Positions 52,150 to 62,814 are shown, counted from the stretch's first letter. The stretch: 64,000 nucleotides of DNA from Siniperca chuatsi (GCF_020085105.1 NC_058056.1:17851429-17915428), one strand, 5' to 3'. Notes: generated from the letters alone by a model not told the origin. Numbers and translations are program-made.

Positions 52150-52440
52150 CGGGTATAATGCTTTAAAGGGTCATATTACAAAAAACCCCATCTAGCCAGG
52201 CAGATTTTTTTTTTTGCTAAGGTTTTGCAATAACCACCACTTTGACATCTGTTGCCACCCCAATACAATGGAATTGTGTTTGTGGTGCTCATATCATTGG
52301 CAAATTACATTTGAAATAAAAACCCAGCTGCTTGCATTTTCAGAAACAATGTTTTGGTTAGTCAGGATAAACCACAGACCTTACTGTCAACACTTTCTAT
52401 GTTCAGTAGAAAATAGTTTCTAATGAAAACTGTCGACAGT
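52150..52440 (+). repeat. Interspersed repeat R2, copy 2
   Basis: TTTAAAGGGTCATATTAC, ATCTAGCCAGGCAGATTTTT, ACCACCACTTTGACATCTGT and CAGAAACAATGTTTTGG follow the same order as copy 1 at 35575, with a longer right part. Confidence 0.6.
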
Positions 52441-55329
52441 ACAATAGAGACAAGCTACACCATTTTACTTCAAGTTCAGTTCTCCACCAGTCCATAATAT
52501 ACTGCAGCAGGACATAGGAACATGCACATGACTTCAGATGACAAACCACAGTAAAACTCCTTACATCAATGTTTTCATTGGCAGTGTTTTGGTATTGTTA
52601 CTGAATTGCTGGTAAAACCGTTGAGAGCATGAGCGAAAAGATAGGAGGTATTTCTGGGCAGCAATGGTGTAGATCATTCTGTAAAAACAATGCGATAAAT
52701 AAAACTGTTTGCTGTAGGACATTTCTTAAGAAGAGGGATTATATATCTTTAATCTGACAGTTTGTGCAATTGATTTTGTGGCTCAAAACATTATCAGAAG
52801 TGCAGTAATTCTACTTTTAAGTGCCAAAATAATGATTTACTGCAGTTGTTTGTGGGAATATTTTTAACCTTTTCCTCCAGTTTGTTTCTTCTTTGCCTCA
52901 TTTAACAGTTTTATAATCAGCCTACTGGAATACTTGATGCAGCCAAATAGTACCTTCCACTGCACTAATTATACTTCAGTCATAACAAGTCATATACCCA
53001 GACATCACTTTTGGGGTTTATGGGGGAAATAGCTTGTGGATCAATTGTTATTCAAATAGGACATCCCAAAGCAACATGCTACAGGGGACCTCAAGAATTG
53101 TCTCTATATGTAAACACAAATCAAAATAGCTTCATTGATTAATTAACGCTATTTGTGTCTATTGTCCTCAAGTTAAGACAAGTCTTGTCAAAATATATGG
53201 ACAACCACCCACACAAAAGCAATATTGAAACAAAATAAAGTTCAGCAAGATAATGATGAAAAAAACAGAGCTTATTGCCAAACCAGGTGACCTGAGAGGC
53301 ATGTTGATCTGTGAGGATGTTGACAGAAGCTCAAATATTCTTTCAAATAGTATGAAGAAACCAAGCAGAACAAGCAAGTGTTGTGCAGTCTAAAGTCAAA
53401 GTCTCTTGAGGAGTTGAATTTGTCAGAGCAACAAGAGGGAATGTCCTTGGATTGATATTGATCCAAAACTAAAATAACTTGAAATGAATATCAAAATTAA
53501 AATATTCTGATATCAATCCTGGTCATTAGACTACTTCAATTGTTTGTATTAAATGTGTTGCATTACTACTTTTGTTTTGTTGTTTGGATATCCAGTTTCC
53601 CTTGTTGTGGATTTGGTTCCAAGGAAATGTCTTGGGAATGTGTTATGAGTGGAAAATATATACTGTACAGTACATTCATTGGTACATAGACCAATCAGTC
53701 ATACAAGTGTATAAAAACATTCTTATTCTTATCATTTCAAGAAACAAAGAAAGGATGGATGAGAAAAGGAGGAAGCAATATCTCCATTGCAACACCAGGA
53801 AGTCTCATTACTTCGCTGTTATTAGATTGTATGACAGACAATCTGCTATGACCTGCCGTGGGAAACTAATGGTGGGCTGGCGCCAGCACCAGCTGGAAAT
53901 CTACAACTGAATGCTAACTGCTTGAGCCTGGTTACTGGGCTCCCACCTGCTAGAGGTCACTTTGAGGTCACTGGATACCACCTCAGATTACCGACCTTTC
54001 CCTAAAATATGGTTAAGGGTTCATGTGTGACAACAGTTACATTTCTAAGGTATACATTACAGAATATCATGAGGTTGTCCTTCATTGTCTGTGTGTGTTT
54101 AGGACCAACAGGAAGTGGCAAAACTGAAATTCATCATTGCAACATTATTTTTAGGAAGTTCACAATCATGGCCATGCTTTTACTGGACATTAATCACATG
54201 AATATGACACACCAGATCAGTTTTCACACAGTATTGACTGCTTTTAAGCCCTTTGTCTATTATAATCAATGCTAACTTGAAAATGGCCTTTGGTTTAAAT
54301 TACATTCTCCCTGTTTAGCTGCACTGTGAGATCTGATGTCTCTCAAATTTGCATGTTGATCATCCAAATGCTGTCTCTGAGATAAATGGAAATCTCAGTC
54401 CTCATATAAGAGCTGATAATCACAGACTTGATGAATGAGCCACCGGTCCATCTACCCACATTGTAAGTAATACACACACAGACACGTGTGCACAGGACAA
54501 ACAGGAACATCCTCATGTCCAACTTGCAACATGCAGGGCATGTTAGGTGGAAGGTAGGCCATGCTTTTTCAAATGTCTTGTGATAGCCTGATGTTTCACC
54601 TTGGAGAAGAGCTTGAAATGATAATCATAGACTGTACATAGCAGCAGCAATGTCAAAGCTTCAATGTGCATAAATGATCCTGACAAAGTCGATTCCCATT
54701 CTTACCAGGAGCTCAGGCGAACAAAACGAAAAAAAACCCAAAACGACACGATTAAATTTGATTCAGGAAGCAGTGCTCGCAAATTGCTTTTGTGAAACGA
54801 CAATCATTTTATTCCTCGTACGAAAATCACATTATAAAGATCTGTCAGGAATGTGTGCTTGCAAGTATTTAACTGGTCGACGCAGTGCCTGGCTTTACTT
54901 TGCGTTTTTTAAAGCAGTGCTTCTGTCCCATAGTTTTAGATTTCCCACAGTAACCTAAGGTTTCACTGTGTAACAACATCCCTATCATAATGCACTTCTG
55001 AAGCCATTAAAATGTTGTGCTTTAAACCCTACTGAAATTCTCAATAATACCTTCACACAATACAGTGTATTTACACAAAGACAGACAACACCTACCCACT
55101 TTGAAACTTTAACTTCCAGCTCAAGTGGCTGCATACTGAAAACAAAAGATTAAAAAACTTAAATTTTTCAACACAAAGCAAAATCCTTCAACACCTCCAA
55201 CATTGGCTGTATCTGAACACATTTACAATCCCAGAGGTCTTTATCCAGTCATTAAACAACAAGCAAGTAAACATTAACTATGTCAGAGCTTAAAGCTTAA
55301 AGCTTAAACATGCCGTGTATGATCTTACT

Positions 55330-55522
55330 AAGAGGAGGACAGGGGAAAACAGGAGAGAGAGAAAGAGAGCATGCAGACTGAAGTATGACGTTTTGGCTGA
55401 CAGTATAATTACAGATTCCTTTAAAAGAGTGAGTCAGAGACAGACTGAGTAGAGTAAGGGAGGGTACTGGAGCAGTGTAGCTGGAAATCTGAAAATTTCA
55501 CATCTGGATTTACTCAGGAGGA
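55330..55522 (+). promoter_or_regulatory. bdkrb2: Putative bdkrb2 promoter / 5'UTR
   Basis: A purine-rich stretch directly precedes the candidate first coding exon. It carries a TGACGT CRE-like site (55386-55391) and a perfect AP-1 site TGAGTCA (55430-55436). Mammalian BDKRB2 promoters are known to respond to cAMP/CREB and AP-1-type inputs, so the motifs fit, but short motifs like these also arise by chance. No clear TATA box. Confidence 0.35.
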
Positions 55523-55542
55523 ATGACTCTTCAACCTACAAG
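55523..55542 (+). CDS. bdkrb2: bdkrb2 candidate coding exon 1 (start codon)
   Basis: The main receptor exon has no in-frame ATG between its splice acceptor and the first transmembrane helix, so translation must begin in an upstream exon. This 20-nt segment (ATG ACT CTT CAA CCT ACA AG) starts in a good context (G at -3) and ends at a donor (acaag|gtataag) in phase 2. The main exon begins at 58557 and needs exactly two leading nucleotides, so the join completes AGC (Ser) and gives MTLQPTSAPDFSTT. The intron would be 3.0 kb. Mammalian BDKRB2 likewise has its start upstream of the main exon. Frame and splice agreement support it, but a different upstream exon cannot be excluded without transcript data. 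Confidence 0.5.
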
Positions 55543-57403
55543 GTATAAGCTTTATTTGGTTTATATATTGTAAAATATTTAACATTAGCATAGATACATT
55601 ATCGCTTCTTAAACATTGAGAATTGACAACTTATAGTGTTGTGCTTACAATGTACAGAAACTTGTTAAAAATGTATTGACATGTGTGAAGAAAGCTGTTG
55701 TTCACATTTATTATACATTAAGATGTTTTAGGTAACAGGATACCTTGACACATAACAGTAAACAGTACAGTGAAATACAGTCAAACTCCAGGAGAAGAAA
55801 AACTGGAATTATCCCTAGTTGTAAAGACATGTCTTTTAGCATCTTGTCTGTTTCTCTAAACAGTGTTTATGTTTACTTGTCAGTGAGCAGTAACCCCCTC
55901 TCTTTTTTTGGTATATACAGTTTGGTTAAATGTTTTGTTTGTTCTATGCTGATAAACACAAAAAGTATCAGTAATAGATTTGTTTTAATGAAAAATTCAT
56001 TGATTGCAGTGCATCATATCTGAGCTCAGTTTTTGCCCCAAGTATAAGAAGAAATACTAAAGACCACAAACTTTATAAATGTCAAACTGTTTGGTTTTTG
56101 AAAAGCACGTGTTGCACTTTGCAACAGTTGCTTATTCATTCAATTTGCCCACTGCCACAGAGCTGGTATCTTCTACTTACAGCAACAAAAACAAACTCTT
56201 CTGTGACACATTTGGTGTACTCCTACGCTCTTAAATTGCAGCTCTATTGATTGATATTGAGTCTTCATACATTCAAAAACATTCTCTTATGTGTTGGCTA
56301 TCATTTAAAAATACAGTTGACTTTGACTTAGTGGTTCAGTGCAAAACATATGAGTAAGATGATATCTCATATTGTGCAGAGCAAAATCAAACACCCCCAG
56401 GGTGAACAGAGCCAATCCTGTTGCTCATTATTGGGACATGGCAAACACTGTACTACGTGACTTAGACACAGGTACAATGGAAATACTTGATTTTTGGGTG
56501 AAGGCAGGGCAGGTAGGTGGTGCATCTAAAGGTTGCAATACAGCAATTAGTAATTCCAGTTAGACACGTTATGGAGATGGGCATTTAAATACACCGCTCT
56601 ATTTTGTAATTGGTTGTGTAGTTGGCCCTTGAAGATGATGGCTGTTTATGAACATGAACAAATGTTCATATGTTTAGGAACATTTCCCCAGTGGGTAAAG
56701 GCACATCCAAACAATCCAAACAACAAATCACACAGTTGAACTTAATAATCACAGAGGAAAATACAAAGAACATTCATTGATAAACCAATGAAATGTCAAT
56801 AGTTTTAACCCACTAATGTCTACAGTAGAATTATTATTCATAATTTCCTGTACAGCACTTAAAGCTTAGCACTTAAACTAGCCGAGCTAAGCACAAATCC
56901 ACAGAAATTTTTAAAATCGGTCAAAATATGAGGCTACAGTGCAAGTTTTTAAGTTAACATACTTTTTTAAGTTGTTAGTCACAAGGAATCATAGGAACCT
57001 GTATTAACCAATAGTTTTTTTTTAAAGTGACAAAATGAGTAACCCCATGTGACTAACAATTAAAAATAGTATGATACAAAAATGTCTGTATCTCAAAAAC
57101 TACAAGGAGTTTTATCAAATGTTTGGTATGATTGGATTCAAAACAACTTCAATTTCAATAATACATATTTGATTCAGTGTATGTCTGATTTTTAGCATGT
57201 CAAATGAATGTTAAAATGTCAAAAGTTATTTTTGTGATTTTTTTGTGTTTTTTAAAAGAAAATTAACTTAATTTATGAAATCAAAAATTTTGATTTTGTC
57301 ATGTATAGCCACATTAACAGTTTCAACAGCAAATTGTTTGTTTTCACCTCAAATGGAAAAAAATCTGTGGGGCTTTTTCTTAACATACTATAAATATAGT
57401 CGT

Positions 57404-58170
57404 TAGTATGGTGGCTGATAAGGGCAAATGCACTGCAACTTAAGAAAACACATGCAAATTAAGAAAACATCTTCATCAATTTGACAACACATACGCTGCA
57501 TTTAGAAAACACGCTGCAAATACACACAACACAATGAAGTTTTTCCAAAGGACACTAAAAAAGTGGTCAGTTTCATCCGTTCATTGTTTTTCTGTTATTT
57601 TGTTTTGTTGGCAATTGTTTCTCCACTTTGCACAGTCTGATCTTCAGCATGCACTTACCTTCCAGGAGCACGCAGATTCAAAGAAAAAGTTTAGAAAGCC
57701 TTTCTGAAACGGAAAATTAAGGTAAATTTGAAGGAATTTGAAAAACAATGCCGGAAAACTACTGTTAATCAGATACAATAACCAGGTTCATCAGTGATGA
57801 CAGACAGACTGTAGCCTGTTATGAACATTGGAGTGACCAAGTGCACATAAATAACATTTCATAAACACTAAATGTCCTCACTAATCATTAAAATTACTGA
57901 TAGCCTAGAATTTCACTTCTTTGCTCTGCAAGCTCTTGCGAGGTCCATGCAGCGGCCACTTTTCAGCGAATGCTCAGAGTAGAGCAGTCAGAAACCCACA
58001 ACATAAACGCGGATGAAACATAGACCCATCTTCAATAACTTCTTGAGACACAAACATGGACTTTAGAAAACAAACCATGCCAACAACAAGCTGTCCAAGC
58101 CATGTTCAGCACTTTTTAGTGTTCTCTGGCAACACTTTAGTTGTTGTTCTGTGTATTTGCAGCGCGTTTT
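57404..58170. mobile_element. F2 terminal-inverted-repeat element, copy B, in bdkrb2 intron
   Basis: The left arm starts TAGTATGGTGGCTGATAAGG and runs about 85 bp through two AAGAAAACA-type subrepeats to CATCAATTTGACAACAC. The interior matches copy A, with an additional segment at about 57580-57670. The right arm is truncated after GTGTATTTGCAGCGCG. Its left arm complements the right arm of copy A, so together they show a full element with about 85-bp termini. Non-coding. Confidence 0.75.
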
Positions 58171-58296
58171 GTATTTACTGTATGTACTTGACCATGACCT
58201 TTGTTGTTATTAAGCATGTCAGTTAATTAAATTTCCTCAAAACTTCCAAATAAGAAAGGTTGAAATATATTTTTATTATTATATGTTGTCTTTGTT

Positions 58297-58517
58297 CAAA
58301 GTTCGACATTTTGTGAAATAAAATTATTCCCATTCTGCAGAGAATTAGATGAGAGGATCAACACCACTCTCGTGTCTTTATGCTAAGCTAGGCTAACCTG
58401 CTGGCCCCAGCTACATATTTACTGTACAGTCATGAGAATGGTATTGATCTTCTCTTCTAACTCTCAGAAAAGAAAGCGAAAAAGCATATTTCACAAAATG
58501 TGAAACTTTTGCTTTAA
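58297..58517 (+). mobile_element. F1 inverted-repeat element, copy 2, at the bdkrb2 3' splice site
   Basis: A compact 220-bp copy with both arms: TTCGACATTTTGTGAAAT at the left and ATTTCACAAAATGTGAAAC at the right, with the family's GAGAGTTAGATGAGAAGAT-like motifs inside in both orientations. It ends about 40 nt before the bdkrb2 acceptor AG at 58555-58556, so it occupies the 3' end of the intron. Confidence 0.75.
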
Positions 58518-58556
58518 TGTCAATGTTTAATTGTCTTTGTTTTATGTTCTCCACAG

Positions 58557-59592
58557 CGCCCCAGACTTCAGCACCACAGCTTTATATGGAGACCAAAACA
58601 ACACCAATGGCACTCATTGTCCTGATCCAGATGCTTGGGAGTGGCTCAACTCGAGGCAGCCAGTGTATATCCTGCTCATCACGGTTCTGGGAATCGTGTT
58701 TAATGTGTTTGTCCTGATGGTTTTCTGCCTTCATAAGAAGGCGTGCACTGTGGCTGAGATCTACTTGAGCAATCTGGCTGCTGCTGATGTTGTCCTGGTG
58801 TCCTGTTTGCCTTTCTGGGCTGTCAACATATCCAACGGTTTCAACTGGCCTTTTGGTCTGTTCCTTTGCAAAGTCGTCAGCCTGGGCATTAAGATGAACG
58901 CCTACTGCAGCATCTACTTCCTCGTTCTGGTCAGCATAGATCGCTATGTGGCACTGGTGCATACAATGTCCCATGGCAGAATGCGTAGGCCAAAATATGC
59001 CAAACTGGGCTGTGTGCTGATGTGGGGGTTGGGCTTGCTCCTGAGTGTTCCCACACTCATCTTCAGGGAGGTGAAACATTTCCCTGAGTTTGGTGTACAT
59101 GCATGCTTTCTGGACTATCCAAACCACACTGTAGAGCTGCTCTGTGATGGGATGTTGATCGTTTTTAGCTTCATCATCCCTGTTTCAATTATCTCATTCT
59201 GCACTGTCAAGATTATTCAGGCTTTGAAGATCCAAGCAATAGAGAGGTTCAATGCTGAGAAAACTGAGCAGAGGGCCACAACTTTGGTGCTGGTGGTTCT
59301 CCTGGCGTTCCTGATCTGCTGGGTGCCATTCCATGTGGTCACCACACTGGACGTGCTCTTACGAGCTGACGTCCTGGGAGGGTGTCACCTCATCACTGTC
59401 CTAGAAATCTGTAACCAGATCTTCACCTACTTAGCCTTCTTCAACAGTGTTCTCAACCCCATCCTCTACGTCATCGTAGGAAAGAACTTCCGGAAAAAAG
59501 TTCGGGAAGTCTTCAAGCAGTGGAGCATTAAGAGAACAGCAAACTCTGAGTCCACACGTTCACTGTCTTCTACGATAAAGAGTTTGGTATAA
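58557..59592 (+). CDS. bdkrb2: Bradykinin receptor B2-type GPCR, main exon
   Basis: Class A GPCR for kinin peptides at the plasma membrane; the family signals mainly through Gq/phospholipase C. Numbered with candidate exon 1, the protein is 351 residues. Seven hydrophobic helices are visible, with TM1 at about 43-66. N-linked sequons lie at Asn21 and Asn24 in the N terminus and Asn196 in ECL2. The conserved disulfide pair is Cys111 (TM3) and Cys190 (ECL2), followed through the helices by DRY at 135-137, CWVP at 261-264 (TM6) and NPILY at 307-311 (TM7). B2 identity is shown by CTVAEIYLSNLAAAD, by VSIDRYVALVHTMSHGRMRR after TM3 and by TEQRATTLVLVVLL entering TM6, all close to mammalian B2. The acceptor tgttctccacag precedes 58557. 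The tail is Ser/Thr-rich, as for GRK/arrestin regulation, but has no cysteine for palmitoylation. A B1-type Lys sits at residue 119 in TM3. Confidence 0.95.
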
Positions 59593-60088
59593 AATATTGC
59601 TTTCAAAAGCACTGTTCAAAAATAGACTTTGCAGAAAGATAACTGTGGTGGATGGTCATTTGATAGTCTTGCGCCAATGTAAATGATTCAAATGATGAGC
59701 TAAATTGATCATTTGTTGTGGATGCAATTGTGTAGTAATGGGACCATATCACTTTTAGGAAATGTAATTATACAGTATGTGCAGTGACATAGAAGGCTTG
59801 AATGAATGTTCCCTCCTGGAGAAGGTGTTACAGATCGCTAACAAAAGTGGTATTGTGTCTCAGCCAGTATTGTGTCTCATTATATGTCACTTATGATAAG
59901 CTGGAAAACCTGACCAAACACAATTGCTTTTCTCACTTTTATAACACCTTACACCACAAGCAGTAAAAAATCAGCCTGGTTGCTGTAAAATAATTTATGT
60001 AAATGCAGTTTTCATATTCGTCTTGTATTGCTGATAACTCAGATTGTAAATAGTTCCAGTATTTGTTTTTCTCTGTACATAACCGTCA

Positions 60089-60094
60089 AATAAA
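60089..60094 (+). terminator. bdkrb2: bdkrb2 poly(A) signal AATAAA
   Basis: Canonical hexamer about 500 nt after the bdkrb2 stop, with GT-rich sequence (tggttttgtggatgt) shortly downstream as expected for a cleavage region. Confidence 0.55.
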
Positions 60095-60569
60095 ACATAC
60101 ATATGGTTTTGTGGATGTCTCAACAACTGCTTGCTAAGTGTTTGCTGGTGTTTCTGACTCATTGTCTGCAGAGTTAAAAATATGATTCTGTCAAAGAGTT
60201 TCCAGTGGTGACACACAAACATGCTACTTTTTGTTGGCTGAATGGACATCAGTTGTCTCATTATACATTTCTCCCCACACCACCATTTAATGGCCCAATG
60301 TTGACTCATTGTGGGCTGTGGGCAAGGGTACACCCCTAGTTGTCCCTAAAATGAAGGCATGTCTTGCTAAACAGGAAATCTTTGTTAGGAGTCAGGCTTT
60401 ACCACCACTGCCAGGGCTGGAAATTGTTGTGGAACAAAAAAAACATGCAGTCAGACAAAGTTACCTCAAAAGGGTAAAATGTATGCCAAAAATACACAGT
60501 TTGACCTTGTTCTTTGTATTTTTGTCTGCTTTTCAGGATTATACTACAATGCTTTTCACTCAGTTCTTA

Positions 60570-60592
60570 TATATATATATATATATATATAT
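60570..60592. repeat. (AT)n microsatellite
   Basis: About 22 bp of TA dinucleotides. Confidence 0.9.
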
Positions 60593-61785
60593 TCTTCTAA
60601 AATTAATTTGCTAAGGAATCAATATACTTTATATCTTATGTGTTTGTTTTGACTTGTGTACTTTTTGGATCAAAATTGTGCTTACAAAAAAGAAGGAATT
60701 TTAAGTTTTATTTATTTTTTCTGCAGTGACAGTGTCCCCTACTGTACATTATCATTCTCCATTTTTTGGTTCCGATTGACAATTGACACTTTCCGCACTT
60801 TGTCCGTTTCTCTGAGTGTCACCCTTTCACTCGAATCATGACACAGAACTTAGGTCACAGGACAATATGTTACTGTGAGTGTTGACAACTGAACCAGTGA
60901 AAGGATGAACACAACAATGAGTGTGCAGGAGCTGCTGATGACTCCGCAGGAGTTGATGTAACATGAACAAAGAGTATCGCCAAAAAGATAGGACCTGAGC
61001 CATACAACCTCCTCTCCACCATAGAACCTTGAAGAGGACAGACTACACAAACATACGACCCAAAACTTAAGAACACCATTCACACAGATAGGAGAAAGAA
61101 ACATACACAGAGGGAGAGAGAGAGACCAGAGTATTTCCTGGAGGACGAAGATCCAGAGAGATAGGCACAAAGCTGTGCACAAACAAACAGAGGGTCAGAG
61201 ACATCTGTGTAAGTTGACAGTGTGTCTCCTAGTAAAGCAGGCCCTCAAATGTCAGTCAACAGCTGCCATGAGAAACACCTCGCCAGACGCCTTCATTCTA
61301 TTCTATTCTCTTGAAAAATGGGAGCATTTGCACAATAGCTGCGGTATCATCTTGGTTTATATATCCAGAATTCAAGCTTCAGTTGGACTTAATATATAAA
61401 TTCTCATTGTGTGTATGCAATCATACTGTATGTGTTTGTAAGTCCATGCAGGTATGAATGTGTGGCCCAGGTCCTTTTCAATCACAGATACTCCATACAG
61501 TATCTGTTGCTGAGACTCCCCTTTTTGATGATGGCATGTGTGTGCTCGAACTGATAAACCACCATTATCCACACTCCATTAGATCTATTATCCCTTCACA
61601 CTTTGGAACTCAACTCATGACGTGAAGGTAGCACCACATACATTAAAACTGTGTTGACACAATTAAAAGGTTTTACTGGTATGCTGTATGTATTACTTTT
61701 GAACACACCCTTATTTTTCCTCTAAAATCACTGTTACTGTGCAACAGCTTTCACAGTGATCCACAATTCAGCAGGTTGGTTACTT

Positions 61786-62814
61786 ATGGAGAGTGCCGAA
61801 AGAGCAGAGCTTGTCTGCAATCAAACAGATGCATGGGACTGGGTTTACACCATTCAGCCTGCGTACATGTCCATCATCTGTCTCCTTGGAGTGATTGGCA
61901 ACTCCTTTGTGCTTTGTGTGTTCTGTCTCCAGAAGCGGCGCAGCTCTGTGGCCGACATCTACCTGAGCAACCTGGCAGCAGCTGATCTCCTCATGGTTTC
62001 CTGCCTGCCGTTCTGGGTAGCAACCATTATCAACAAGTTCCACTGGAGGTTTGGGGAGCCCATGTGCCAGCTTATCAACATTGTCATTGGGATGAATTAT
62101 TATTGCAGTGTGCTATTCCTTACGCTTGTGAGCGTGGACAGATACCTGGCCCTCACTAGACCCCTAACCCAGGGATGGGAGAGACGGGCCTTCTGGGCAC
62201 GTGGGATTTGCTTCAGTATCTGGATTGCTGGGATCTTGCTCAGCTTACCTGCTATCCTCTTCCGCTCCGTCCAGTTCTTCCCTCATCTGGGCATTGACGC
62301 ATGCTACGTAAAGTATCCCCATGAAGGCTGGAGACTGCGCTACAATATGACTGTCAGCATAGTAGGCTTCCTTATCCCTGTTCCCATTGTATCCTTCTGT
62401 AGTTATCACATTACTAAAGTCCTTCGGACCAGCCAGAAGATGAGAAAAGGCAGCAGAGGAAGTGTCGAAGGGAAGGCAGCGTACCTTGTACTTATTGTTC
62501 TGGCTGTGTTCATTCTATGCTGGCTACCGTACCAGATTCTGATCTTCTTGGACACCTTGGATCATTATGAGGTCATTTCTGGATGTACATGGGCGTACGT
62601 GTTGGACATTGGCAACCAGTTAGCTACTTACCTTGGCTATAGTAACAGCTCATTGAATCCTTTCCTGTATGTGATTGTGGGGAAGCGCTTTAAGCAGAGG
62701 GCGAGGGAAGTGTTTAGACTTGTGCTGTGCAGGAAGAAACAGCAGTGGGGCAAGTCTGGTCATTTCAATGTCAACCTTAACTCAACTAAACAAACTGAGA
62801 GTACTGAAATCTAA
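61786..62814 (+). CDS. bdkrb1: Bradykinin receptor B1-type GPCR
   Basis: A 342-residue class A GPCR, 2.2 kb downstream of bdkrb2 and clearly its paralogue. Sequons are at Asn12 and Asn187, the disulfide pair is Cys94-Cys173, and the motifs are DRY 118-120, CWLP 245-248 and NPFLY 291-295. The assignment to B1 rests on position (BDKRB1 follows BDKRB2 in human) and on B1-like features: the YHITKVLRT stretch at the end of TM5 and YSNSSLNP in TM7. ECL2 (YPHEGW) also resembles human B1. The tail has Cys315, a possible palmitoylation site. The first in-frame ATG in a plausible exon is at 61786, with weak -3 but G at +4. The exon probably starts at an acceptor ending 61756 (gctttcacag), so a 5' exon, probably non-coding, lies upstream. 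A short coding extension from an earlier exon is not excluded. Mammalian B1 is injury-inducible; nothing here shows that directly. Confidence 0.92.
   Translation: MESAERAELVCNQTDAWDWVYTIQPAYMSIICLLGVIGNSFVLCVFCLQKRRSSVADIYLSNLAAADLLMVSCLPFWVATIINKFHWRFGEPMCQLINIVIGMNYYCSVLFLTLVSVDRYLALTRPLTQGWERRAFWARGICFSIWIAGILLSLPAILFRSVQFFPHLGIDACYVKYPHEGWRLRYNMTVSIVGFLIPVPIVSFCSYHITKVLRTSQKMRKGSRGSVEGKAAYLVLIVLAVFILCWLPYQILIFLDTLDHYEVISGCTWAYVLDIGNQLATYLGYSNSSLNPFLYVIVGKRFKQRAREVFRLVLCRKKQQWGKSGHFNVNLNSTKQTESTEI

Larger units (their letters stand above)
49508..55329. other. Intergenic upstream of bdkrb2
   Basis: Apart from the microsatellite and R2 copy 2, no gene was recognised in 5.8 kb. Short frames only; one at 54063-54275 contains a chance GPTGSGKT string (see rejected items). 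Confidence 0.5.
55543..58556 (+). other. bdkrb2: Predicted bdkrb2 intron 1
   Basis: Bounded by gtataag and tccacag. It contains the F2 element copy B and the F1 element copy 2, so at least a third of the intron is transposon-derived. No other coding exon recognised. Confidence 0.5.
59593..61785 (+). other. bdkrb2 3'UTR and bdkrb2-bdkrb1 spacer
   Basis: Contains the bdkrb2 3'UTR to about 60.1 kb, then about 1.6 kb with no recognisable coding exon. A short AT dinucleotide run lies at about 60570-60591. The bdkrb1 promoter and a 5' untranslated exon are expected somewhere in 60.8-61.7 kb, but I cannot place them. The segment 61720-61756 has a pyrimidine tract and AG fitting the bdkrb1 acceptor. 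Confidence 0.5.

Noticed and set aside
54100..54125. Perfect Walker A string GPTGSGKT after an AG
   Set aside because: Tempting as an ATPase or helicase exon because a pyrimidine-rich TTTAG precedes it, but the following residues match no helicase, kinesin or isopentenyltransferase motif, and no companion exon is seen. Most likely chance.
58582..59127. 181-codon frame on the - strand within bdkrb2
   Set aside because: Shadow of the receptor coding sequence in the opposite strand.
61756..61785. Ten-codon upstream extension of bdkrb1 from GTG
   Set aside because: GTG is not a normal vertebrate start, and the segment begins at a likely splice acceptor; the first plausible ATG is at 61786.
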